64,000 bases of DNA from Erpobdella octoculata (lineage: Eukaryota > Annelida > Clitellata > Hirudinida > Erpobdellidae). Below, piece after piece: positions 45,367-57,800 of the stretch (the first letter of the stretch is position 1; the number at the start of each line of letters is the position of its first letter). The notes below the pieces were generated by a model. That model was not told the DNA's origin. It did not search any database and was given only the letters and a program-made list of their open reading frames with translations. The stretch is from the NCBI GenBank assembly GCA_963978895.1, contig OZ022245.1, forward strand, positions 23,202,968 to 23,266,967. The letters are read 5' to 3'. The position numbers and the translations under genes were made by a program.

Positions 45367-47802
45367 CACACTCGATTTAGAAATACGAAAGATATTCAAA
45401 TTAAGTTTTTTTTTTGTTTTTTTAATCGAATCATGTATTGTCATACATTATAAAACTATGCTGAATGTTTCAGCTTCCTAGCTAGTCAAAAAGCTGGTTA
45501 AATTTTACTTGCAAGATTTGCGAACATAGAAAGACACACACACACACACACAAACAGAGATTGTAAGTTGAATAAAAGTTCGTAAAAAATATATCTTGTA
45601 GGTAAAGACTACAAGCATTTCATCAAGACTCCAATCCTGGGCAAGAGAAATCCCACACCGTCTAACTTCCGTGAAAAAGGAGTAAATCTTTACGGTTCAG
45701 GTCAACTCAGCCTTTCATTCATTTGTGGTAGTCAAATAAGTACAAGTTTCATAACATTAAGGATGATTAAAGATCATCAAAATTTTAATTTTAGACTCCC
45801 ACGCGGGTGCAGGTGAAACCGTCTGATTTAAAATGCTCCTAAAAATGAGAACAATATTGTATAGCTACTCTCATGGCAGCGATTGGCAGATGCCATAAAA
45901 TTTTGCCGGTAAAACTGGAGAATTGTTCTGGTGACCAACAACTCATTTGCATCAGTAGCAGATTTCTTTTACACATTCCATGCGGGCTGCTTATTTTGCC
46001 ACCCCCTTAATTTTTCAACCACTTTTTAATAATGCACTTTCTCCTCCGCACCAAGGGCCATATTTAGGGGGGCTACAAGTTCAACCCCCCCCCGAAATTA
46101 TGGGGACAAATAAAAACGTAGGTTAAATATGGAATTTTATGATGGGCAAAAAAAGAGTTGTTAAAGTTATAAGGCTGGCAAGACTATGATAATCATGATA
46201 TCTAAATCACTCAGTGTGGAGCTTTTTTTGATTTAAAGTTTTTGAGTTCTGAGTTTTTTTTGTGGCCACGAAAATAAAAAAATCAATGAAATAAAAAAAC
46301 CAACTTTAGCAATTAATTCATTTTTGGCCTGCAAAAATTACAAATGTTTTCTAAAGCTCTGTACACTTTTGCAAAAAATTTTTAAAACTTTCTTATTTAT
46401 TCACATGAAAATTCTTTTCTCCAAAATCTCCTTCCGAAAAAAATCAGGTATACGGCAGCACAATCACTTTTCTTCATACATTGAAAATTAGAGATACTGC
46501 ATTAAATTCGTTACAGAATGTCTTATGCTAAGATAGGGGGCGCCACTGATTTGCCTAATAGGTAGCTGCAAGGAGCCAGACGTGTAGAGCAGCCCATGTA
46601 GTTGCTTAATTTAGCCAGGTCACGATAATAGAAACCGCCGCTATGTCAACTATTCAACTTGCGATCCTGGACACGTCTTGAGCAACCAATTGTTAAGCTA
46701 TGCAAAAACTCCAAAAGAAACAGAGTCGCATCGAGGAGGACAGAAATCCTCGGGCGATACTTCAGGTGGCACCAAAAAGGGAAAATATAAACTAAAAACT
46801 GATGCAGAAATGTAAAATGTTATATATTTGCTGACTAGTTTTTACCCTCTCCAGGTCGAATTTTTGTAGGAAAAGCTGATTAGCATGTAACCATTCTCTG
46901 ATCGACTTTAAAAAAAAAAAATTCTTTAAATTTTCCACCCCCGCGAGTCAGTGCTCGAGTTTTTAAAAAAAAGAGGGGCACCGTTTTTTTACATTGTCTT
47001 CAGGCGACAAACCCCCTCGCAACGCCTCTGCAGAAACTTAAATCTCAAGTGAAAGTGAATCAAGTAGCATAGTTTCAATCTCATGGCACGATATCGGTCG
47101 TTAGAATAATTGCCACGAAATACAAACGATAAAATATAAGAAAACAATGCACTTAGTAAATTTTTCCCCAAAAATCAAATTTCAGAAGATCTGCTAGCAT
47201 GGTCAAAAAAGTATGTCACATCTGGATTAAAAGATTTGTTATTGACACGACCAACGAACACACAAGTGAAGCCAAATAAAAACATGTAATTGTAAATTAT
47301 TTACAAACTCTATTTTGTCCATCAAGTTTAAAAAGAACAGCTGCCTGTATTCAGTCAATTAACTCTGCTGCAGACAAAGAGTTTATTGAATAGTGGACTA
47401 CAATATTGAACAATTTTAACCCAAAATAGGATGATATGGCTATCCAAAAACCCTTCCAGCTTAGGAGATTATGATGATGTTTTTGAGATTTTCCCACATT
47501 CACACTTATTAGAAAATAACTTTTCATTATTCTGTAGTGCCACGTCTACAGAATTTTAATTTAAAAACTACAATTTCATTATGATCGACACAGATCCATA
47601 TAATAATCAACTGCACTATGGTTTTAAGTTTCTTTCGACTGGAAACACGTGAAGAAATACAAAATAAAAACAACTTGATTGATCCCAAATGATTAGGAAA
47701 TGTGCAAGACACTGTTTTTCATTAAAATCACTACATCCATAAACAGTCGTAGATTTGCACGTCACAGCTCAATGGAAAGAGGTAGAGAATTGTTTCATCG
47801 AA
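45367..47802. other. Intergenic spacer, Helitron to TFCP2-like gene
   Basis: Contains a repeat at 45475-45570 (inverted copy of 7150-7265) and the 3' flank of the TFCP2-like gene. Otherwise A+T-rich with no supported gene. Confidence 0.5.
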
Positions 47803-50800
47803 TCAGGTCTCGATGGGTCTTAAGATTATCTTGTAGAAGCTGTTGAAATCTTCGTCTGCATGAACATAAGAAAAAGAAAGAAATGTTTAAGGATCAATTA
47901 TTATAATCATAAAAAAAGTTAAACACAACAATAACAATAATAATACAATTTTAAGGATCAATTATTATATTCATCAAAAGTTAAACAAAACAATAATAAT
48001 AATAAAATTTTAAGTATCAATTATTAAAAATAAAAAGTTTAAAAAACAAAATTCATGCCTTCAGTCACTTCTATGACAAAACTCGATGAATCTTTCAAAT
48101 TCTGCACCAACTGAAAAAATAATTTAAATTATAAAAAAAACATTTGATAAAATCTTAAGAAATATAACAAAATCTCTTCAGAAAACAAAGACATATATAA
48201 CTCAACCTTATCGTCTACATGTAATAAAATAAAACTCAACCTTATCGTCTATGTGTACAAAAATATAACTCAACCTTATCGTCTACATGTAAAAAATATA
48301 ACTCAACCTAATCGTCTACGTGTAAAAAAATATAACTCAACCTTATCGTCTATATGTACAAAAATATAACTCAACATTATTGTCTACATGTAAAAAAATA
48401 TAACTCAACCTTATCGTCTACGTGTACAAAAATTCCAAAGGGTCTCCAGATTAATATTTGCGAAATCATATCCGAGTGAAGTGAAAAAAATCCTGCAAGT
48501 TTTACTGCCAAATGTCTTTCAGTTAAAGACTCCAGGTAGACAGCATGGAAAACTAAAAATTTTCATAGAATGAAACTCAATAAGATACAAAGAATTATGT
48601 GATATCATAGTAGAACTTCATTCTTAAAAAAGCTTTTGCAGCATTATTCACATGTTCTTTCTCAATTAGGAGGCCATTTTACATTATACATATAACAGTT
48701 AAGTATACATTAATACAGTATTATACAGTAACAGTTAAGGCTGCTTTTCATGGCTCCTTCTCATATTCTGCACATTTTAAAAACACTGCTGGCAACTAGC
48801 AGTAGCAAGCAACAAATCTATCCTAGCAGCAGCAAGCAACAAATGTATCCCAGCAGAGCAGCAAGCAACAAATCTATCCTAGCAGAGCAGCAAGCAAAAA
48901 ATCTATCCCAGCAGCAGCAAGCAACAAATCCATCAAACCTTCTCTCGGAACGACCTCAGGATTTTGCATTCTCTGCTTTTTGAAGCCAAAGAGTGATTGG
49001 TTAAAAGATTCTTCATCTTTATCCGAGATGGATCTCTTGTTAGAAGAGCAAGCGTACGGCAATGAAGATGTCGTCGACGGTGTGACGGATGAAGAAAGCC
49101 GATTTATGCTCGCCAATAGAGTCGTCTCTTCGCAGAAATCTTTTGAAGCATTCGACATCTTTCCAGAGTCTAATAACAACGTAGGTCTCGTCTGAGAGGA
49201 TGGACACGTTTTAAAATCATTTTTTTTTCTATTTTCAGGAGAAAACTGAAGAGGTTTATTTCTAATCTTGCTTGCCATCAGCTTGACTGGCGGAGGAACG
49301 GAGAAATTGAATACTGCTGCAGCACTGCCACAAGTGAATGATGAAGTTGTTGTCAGAACGTTTGTATGCTGGCCATCACGTTGAAAGACCATCGTCTCAC
49401 TGAGTGAGGCCGGTGATATGTCGGCTTCGCCGTGAGTATCGCCATTCTGAAGAAGCATATTCGTTTCGGAATGATTTCTCGCCTCGGAAAACGAAGGCTC
49501 ACTTCCGATCGTCAACTGCCGAACTGCGTTCTCGGACAAAAAATGAGAGCTGCGACAGCTGGCGAGAGAAACTCGATCACCTTGAACTTTATCGACCTGA
49601 GTTCTATCGGAAATTTCCGTTTGATTATTTTGATTATGAGATATCGGGCTAGACGTGGAAGACCTGCTTCTCGAGCTGACAGGAGAATGCTGGATGATGT
49701 CAGTTAAACTAAAATCTTGTGTTGTTAGGTCTTCACCTGATTTAAATAGACAGGGGAAATGTTTGAAATTAATAAACCACTTTAATCCGAGCAAAAATAC
49801 ATTACACTAAAATATAAGGTACCTGATAGGGCAATATTGGCTGAGCCACAGGTTTGATGGACCCCTGAAAACAGTATTGCATAAGAAATTAACGTAATTT
49901 TATATTTGTAATAAAACATTTAGAACAAAGACCAAACAAATTCTCAACCTGATGCATGGCAGACATAAAGAGTGAGTCGTGGCTGAATGGACCTGAAAAA
50001 TAATATCAAGATGATAAAAAACTAAATAAACTAAGAAATATTATTTCAACTCATTTTTTAAAATAGAACGAACTTATTATTTTCCATGCAAAACTTACTT
50101 GGCCTGAAGTGTATTATGTAATCGTATGCCGTTTGCGATGCCACAAATTTGAATGAGGTCCTCTCTATGAAGACACAACAAGTCTGACCCTACAAATAAT
50201 ATATTCAATTAGTTTAACATTAAAATAACAAAAAACAATCAGCTTCTTCACAAAAATACCACGGAAAAGAATCAAACTCTTAAGATATAATTTTTAAAAC
50301 AATACTCTGGTTTGGAGGATTAAAAAAAACCTGAGAAATTGTTGAACGTTTCGACGAAATCGTGAAACCGATTGGAAAGAAGCCATTTGACAACTTCTTC
50401 TGGTGGAGACGATGGAAGTAAACTGTCCTGGAATTATAAATTTATTATTAACCTCGTTAATAATACAACATAAATAACAATAATCATGATAATATTCACA
50501 ATGGTAACTAATATTATTATTGTTATTAATATTATTTCAAATATAACAATGATAACATTAAATAGTAATCCGATAGAAAAAATTGAAAGATTTACATATT
50601 CAATTTCATTGAAATTGTGAGGAGAATGCGGCGAACAAATCGATGACGACGTTTCTAGAGGCCTTTTTCTGGACTGCCAAATAAAATCAAGTACTTTTTA
50701 AAGAGCATTACATACAAATTTAAAGTGAAGAAGAAAAACTATTTGAAGTTATGGGGAGAAAGCTTTGATTAGTGAGAAATCATTCAGCATAAAATAGATT

Positions 50801-51848
50801 AATTAAAATCGGTCAACTCACAATCGGTCCTGTGCTGTTTGTGAGAGTATTTGCAGGTAAGATACTTAATGCTGGTGGTCTGTTTGTGACAGAAAAAAAA
50901 ATTGATTGGTCTGTTTGTGACAGAAAAAAATTTATTAAAAATTGTAAAAAATATCTATGTCTTCCACCTTCAATAATTATGCATAAATATTTAATAGAAA
51001 TAAGCTGTCTGGCATCTAGCCTTTCATCCCACACCTAGTACAGCATTATCCCGTTATAACGTACCCTGGTTATAACGTACAATTAAATATAATGTATTGA
51101 AACTTTGGTATCGTGCATTTGACCCGTCTCCCCATGTTAAATTACTCTGGCCATAACGTATTTGAATATGACGTACATTTGGCTATAACGTCATTTTTGA
51201 TGGGGTATCTTTAGTATAAAAGGATATTTAAAAAGAGAAACTGTCATTTTTTGATGGGGTATCTTTAGTATAAAAGGATATTTAAAAAGAAAAACTGTCA
51301 TTTTTTGATGGGGTATCTTTAGTATAAAAGGATATTTAAAAAGAAAAACTGTCATTTTTTGATGGGGTATCTTTAGTATAAAAGGATATTTAAAAAGACA
51401 GTCTACTTCTAGTAGAATAATAATAGAACATTACTGTGGTAAAATTAGTATAAGTTAAAAACAAACTTCATTTTTGATTTAAGAGGATTAGAAGTTTCAT
51501 CGAGCTTGACCAGTTGATCTTGTAAAGTTGAGGCAAGCAGAGCCTGCCCAAGAGATGTAGGAGTAGAACTGGAATTGCTTTTATCTGCTGATGCAGAGAA
51601 CTGATATGTCATGCTGGCAGGTGATTGAGATGCAGATGTGACTGGCTGCAATAACCAAAATTTATATATATATATATATTAAATATATCATATACAAATA
51701 ATCAGTACAGTATTATTACTTGTGAACATTTTTCAATAAAGCAGATAATGATAAATGGAATAAATAAATGAAAACAACAAATTGTTATTCAAAATACATA
51801 AAAAGAATGCACGAGTTTATTTTGATAATAATTCTATTATGATAAATC

Positions 51849-51887
<39 letters not shown>

Positions 51888-54800
51888 TAAAGTTCTAGTA
51901 TAGCGTCATCGGCCGATTTCTATAAAAAATGGCCGGTTTTTAACGTAAATGATATTTAAAACAAAACTAAAGACCAATTAAAACATAAATCATTTAAAAA
52001 AACCAGAAATTACATCACTTTAGAACATTTAAAAACTGCTGCCGAAGCTTATGTAGTTCCCGGTGAAGATCTATTTGTCAATAGCGATAGAAGTGAACAG
52101 TGGGAATAAAGAAAATAAAAATTAAACACATTTAAAATAAAAATAGACAGTTTAGGAAAAGAAATTAAACATTTAAATTATGGAAATTAAAACTTAAAAA
52201 ATATCAGTTTGTTTTAGAAGTACGGGTTGCGTAACCCGCTCCATATCTAAAACAGTTTCTTTAAATGCGATGGTGCGCGTGCTTGAAATTATGACTAAGC
52301 AAGACCACGAGAGATTTCATCAGCGACCTCCACCACCACAGCGAGTCGAAGAGATTTCATTTGTATTATAATGATTTGATGTTATTATTTTATTTATTAT
52401 TTACTTTACTTTTGGATTTGTGGCTAAATTTAAAAAAATTCTGATCATAGATAAGTTTCCGCTCAGCGCTCAGAATTTTTCACACTTAATAATTAAATAT
52501 TTAATTTATTTCCATATTCAATAATTATAGTTTTATTTCTAACAATTTTCAATTTACTTGTTGTTTTATTATTCTATTTTGATATTAACTCTTCCTTACT
52601 TTTCATTCCTTGAATTGTATTATTCCGCGTATCAACACTGCCTTTGGATATTTTCTGCTTAAAGTCGGTTTTTAGTAAGTTTTTCTGTAAAAAAATTTTT
52701 TCCTAATATGTTCTGATAATGTTCTGAATTTATTCTAATAAACAGTTTTTTAAACCGATTTTTTATAGAAATCGGCCGATGACGCTATACTAGAACTTTA
52801 CCTATATATATATATATATATATAACTTATATGAATAAGTAAGAAGAGTAACAACCTGAGTAGATACGGAAATAGATGCAGGTTTATGGTGGAAGGAGAA
52901 GTTTAATTTAGTCATCGATGGCTCTTTGTTCTATTCGTTTAAATGCATATATCGTTTATTTGAATGTAATATGATTATATTTATATATTTAAAAAAAATT
53001 AATGTATACTGTAATATGAATATATTTTAAATAATTAATGTAAATTATAACATTATTATATTTATCAGTTTTAAATAATTAGAGAAAATCGATTCACAAC
53101 ATATTCTGTGACTATAAAACTCCTAACTGCCATATGAAAGCTTCCAACTCAACATCAAATAATGTAATATAATTATGCACAAATGAACATACTAATACAA
53201 TTATACACAAATGTCTATACTAATATAATTATGAACAAAGGCACACATTGATATAAATATGCACAAATGAACATACTGTATTAGTTTCTTAGTTATAATT
53301 AATATTTAATTTATATGTTGTACAGCATCGCTGAGCTTATTTCTTAATGTCTCTGTCTAATGACATTCAAAAGCAGTTATGACCACATTCTTTATAGATT
53401 TTCAGATACATAAAATTATTTAATGTGATAATGTTGGAAAATAATAATAAATCCATTATTCAAATAGAAAAAATCATCAACAAGCATCACTTTTACAAAT
53501 AAAAAATCATAAAAACAAAAAAAAATTGAAACTACAACCAAAACCAAACCTCAGTCAACACGGTACAATTGAATGCAGGTTGAAACTTTCCCTTTTAGAA
53601 AGATGATTATGTCAATGATTTTGATATACTAATAAAATGCTAATGATTATTCATCTACCAATATAATGTTAATGATTATTCAAATGCCAATGTATTGTTA
53701 AATATTATTTATATACTAATATTATTTTAATTATTATTCAAATTCTACCTTTTCGGATTCGGTTTGCTTTTCAATTTTTTCTTTATCAATCTTATTCTTC
53801 CTGTCTGCTCCTTTCGGCTTGAAGTGAAAAATTTTAAACAGAATTTCACCAAAAAATACAAAAAAAAATGTTGAAATCCTTGTTAAGAAGTACTACACAT
53901 GAACTGCATCAAGATTTATATTCAACGTTATTTGTCAACAATGAAAAATTTCAAAATAAAGCAACTGCTCTAAACGACGTAAGCCAATAGATGATTACCT
54001 ATATGCTTTAAATTTTTATTATAATGATAAATTGATAAAAAATTGATAAAAAAATTAAAAAAAGCACTAAAATCAATTCTTACTTTAAATATTTTCACCT
54101 GACATGAAGCAGCATGCAACAATATCGATTCTTCATCAACATTGTTGGAATATGTTTCTGCCTATGAATTGGTTTAAAACATTACTGTATATATATATAT
54201 AAAACAAAAAACAAATTTTAATCAACTTTATTTCTAATTTTAAAAAAATAAAAAACAAGAAGAAGAATAAATGTACTCTGATTCTGAACGGAACTCCTTT
54301 CTCTCCTCCATGCTTTTTAGCGGTGAACTCAGAGCTGACGCAATTAACCTTTATGAAGATTGAAGTCGTGTCGACGGAATTCGGATCCCAAACGAATTCT
54401 ATGCAATTCAAGTGCTGCGGATCCGTCTTGACGTCGACAATTCCATGCGATAGAGGCAAATCTGAAGTAAAAACAATAATAATTAAATACCCGGGATTCA
54501 ATTAAAGACAAATCTGAAGTATGGTTATGTAATATCTTAGGCTTAAAAAAAAATATAAAATAATTAAATACTCAAGATTCAATTGAGACTTAGATGGAGA
54601 AATCAGTGATTTATTTAAAATTTATCAAGGTTAAACAGTTACTCTAGAGAGTTATCCAAGACACTCTTGGAGACTTTTAAATTGATTGCTTATAAAGATT
54701 GTTTATTAGAAACCAATGAATTTATACATTGCTTTAGTAGTCAGGACACATTTTTCTATATAAATCAAAAATCATTAATTAAATTAAAAGATTGAATAAT

Positions 54801-57800
54801 GGGAAAGTATTCAAAATTGAGTAAATAAGCCTTGATAATACACAGGTAGTAAGTTAAATAAAGCACTGCAATAAAGATCTGTTTCTCAAGTCTGGTCGTA
54901 TTACAGTCCAACTAGGACTGGATTAATATTGTTAATCATCATGATTGACAATCTATCTATAATTATAAAATTGAGATTTCACAACTGGAAAAATCCACAA
55001 TTCATAACTCAAAATAGCATAAAATTATTATAGACGTTTTTGAGAGCTGAGAAAGCTGGTGTACAAAAATAAATATTAATGATATTATATTCCAAAAGCT
55101 GTGTGGTACAGGGTTGTCCATGGATTAAATTTTGAGGACCCAACCCATGAACAACTCTGGTGTGGTGCACAAACAATTATTGAAATGTTTACTTCGTCAT
55201 CATTATAACACCGGCCTAACTGAAAAATAATATGTTGCACAACTCGTAACCTGTCGAGAATTGTTTTGAATCTTGTTGTAACATTTTATTAAAATTAAAC
55301 ATCTTAAGATTAAAATAAAAAATGAAGCTCATCATCATCATCATCATTTATTTTTGATACGTCCCTATTCCACGCTAGGCTGGAGTTGGACGTTTTTTCC
55401 ATATCAGGCCCCTCCACAAGTCACGATCCAGGGCAGACTGCCACTTCAGGCTGAGCTCATCCATATCTTTCTTATATGAATTAATTAAACATAGCTTTAT
55501 AAATGAACTTCAATGTTTTTAAATCTTCCACAAATGTTTAATTTTGAACACTTTAAATTATTGTACTGAGATGTCACTTCAAAGTATTGTACTGAAATAT
55601 CATTCTAAGGTATTGTACTGAAATATCATTCTAAGGTGTTGTACTGAATTATCATTCTAAGGTATTGTACTGAAATATCATTCTAAGGTATTGTACTGAA
55701 ATATCACTCTCAAGAATTGTACTGAACTTAGAGTACTGCTCAGGCCAGGCCGATATTTATTTATTTATCAACCTTCTCAAACAGAAGGGCAAAAACAGAG
55801 CACTTACTTCATTTGGATGAAAACAAAAAATAAAAATAAAACAATCATGGGCTCGGACAAAAGAGAAAACAAAAATGAATAAATAAGAACAAAGAGGCAA
55901 AATGACACGTCCACTTAAAAATTTTCAAACTTTTCCAAAAAATCTCTTTTTCAAGTTTTTAAACTTAATTGTCTCGTCAAATTCTAACTAGTATGTTAAA
56001 AACTTCAAAAGTTCAGTCTGATTGATCAGGCACTTGAAACGGCTGTAGGTGTGCCAAGTATACAAATTTTAGGTCTGCTGAAACAGACCGGGCCTGAAAA
56101 TTCGACCTACAAAACGGGATGGGCCACAAAACCCCACCGACTAAAAATTATAAGATAAGCAGATAAAACAAATCGAAAAATGACAACTTCCCACCAACAT
56201 CTATGATCCTCTCCCCAGGCCTCATAATCCTCCATGTTTCCAACTGCTCCTTTTCCGTGCACTGCAATTTCTTCTCGTGAAACACAACTCGAATGATACT
56301 CTGAAAACATTAAACTTGATGTAGCAAAATATTATTTATAAGTAATAATATTAATGCTATTGACAAAAATTTTTCATAATATGTATTACTTTAAAAGAAT
56401 AACAAGAAGACCATAAAAAACTTGTTTTTTAAAATCCCTTAAAATTGTGTAATTTGGCAACTTAAAATGTTTTGCAAAATATTTTTTGATGATAAGTCTA
56501 TAAAATATGAAAGCATTGACCACAGTCTATTAAATACTTAATATGTGAAATATGCGAAGATTGTGAAAATAAAAATTTAAGAAACTTTCGAATCAATATG
56601 GAATAAACAAATTTTTAATAAAAAAATAGAAAATTAAATGTCAAAGTTCGATTCTCAACATAAAATTTGTAATTTTGAAAACATTTTTTAAAGTTTTAAT
56701 TGATTTTAATCTATAATTCATTTGAATGTTGTCCAATCGATCTGAAAATTTGAAGTCTGCAGCCACAAATAATCCCACCAAATTTAAAATCAATTGTGAG
56801 GATTGAAAATATAAGCTATTTTTGAATCAATATGGAATAAAAAAAAATTTATTGAAAATTTGTAAATTTAAAAGTTAAATATCGCTTTTTTTTAAGTAAA
56901 CTAAAAATTAATGGTTCATTTTTCTACATACAATTTTAAATTTTTAATGGTTTAATTGATTTTATTCTATAATTCACTCAAAGTTTGTCCAATCACTCAA
57001 ACATTTAATAGAATGTAAAGTCTGCAGTAACAAACAAACCCACCAAATTTCAACTTGATTGGATAACGGGAAGTTGATTTTTTAAGTGGTAAAGGGCCCC
57101 AACGTATTGCTCAAGCAAGAATTCAAGCAAACATGGTGAAGTTAATACAAAAGGATTTATTAAAAACAAATATGAGGAAGAAAAACCTTCAGTAGTGGCA
57201 ATTCTGACTGACTGCTATCTTTCATCTGTTTTAATGTTATCTCGTATGGCTGACCTGTGAAAATTTAGCTTCTAAAGTAAATAATTACTCTAAATAAAAA
57301 GTATTCCAAACAGAAACATGAAAGCGGGCAGATAAGGGTGAAAAATGTGATGCTTTTAAAACTTTTGCAGACCTTGATTGAGATATGTTAAGGTTTCTTC
57401 ACTCATTCTTGTAGCTGGTGATGTAGATGCATTTAAAATGTACTGAAACCTGGAAGTTAATGATAAACAAGTGTACAAATATTGTGAGTTACAAATTAAA
57501 ACAAAAAATTACATGGAAACTTTTGGAATTTTTAAGGCTTGAATTTTGTTTAGCAAATTGTCCTCAAAATTGCGATAATCTTTTTTTAAGCTTTAGATTT
57601 TGTTTTTAAAAGCAAATAATATACATCTTTTAAATATTTATAATTAATTAATTTGATATTCATCTATAATTAAAGTAATAACAATATTATACAAAAAAGA
57701 ACAAGCTGCAAATATCTTATCCATTCAAATTGGCATAATAATAATATAGAACTTTCAACCTCGGTTTGCTTATGGACTCATCAACTTCGGCCAACTTCAT

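Noticed and set aside
49404..49707. Plus-strand ORFs of 82-91 residues
   Set aside because: Antisense to the Ser-rich TFCP2-like exon, which is supported by frame-consistent splice sites.
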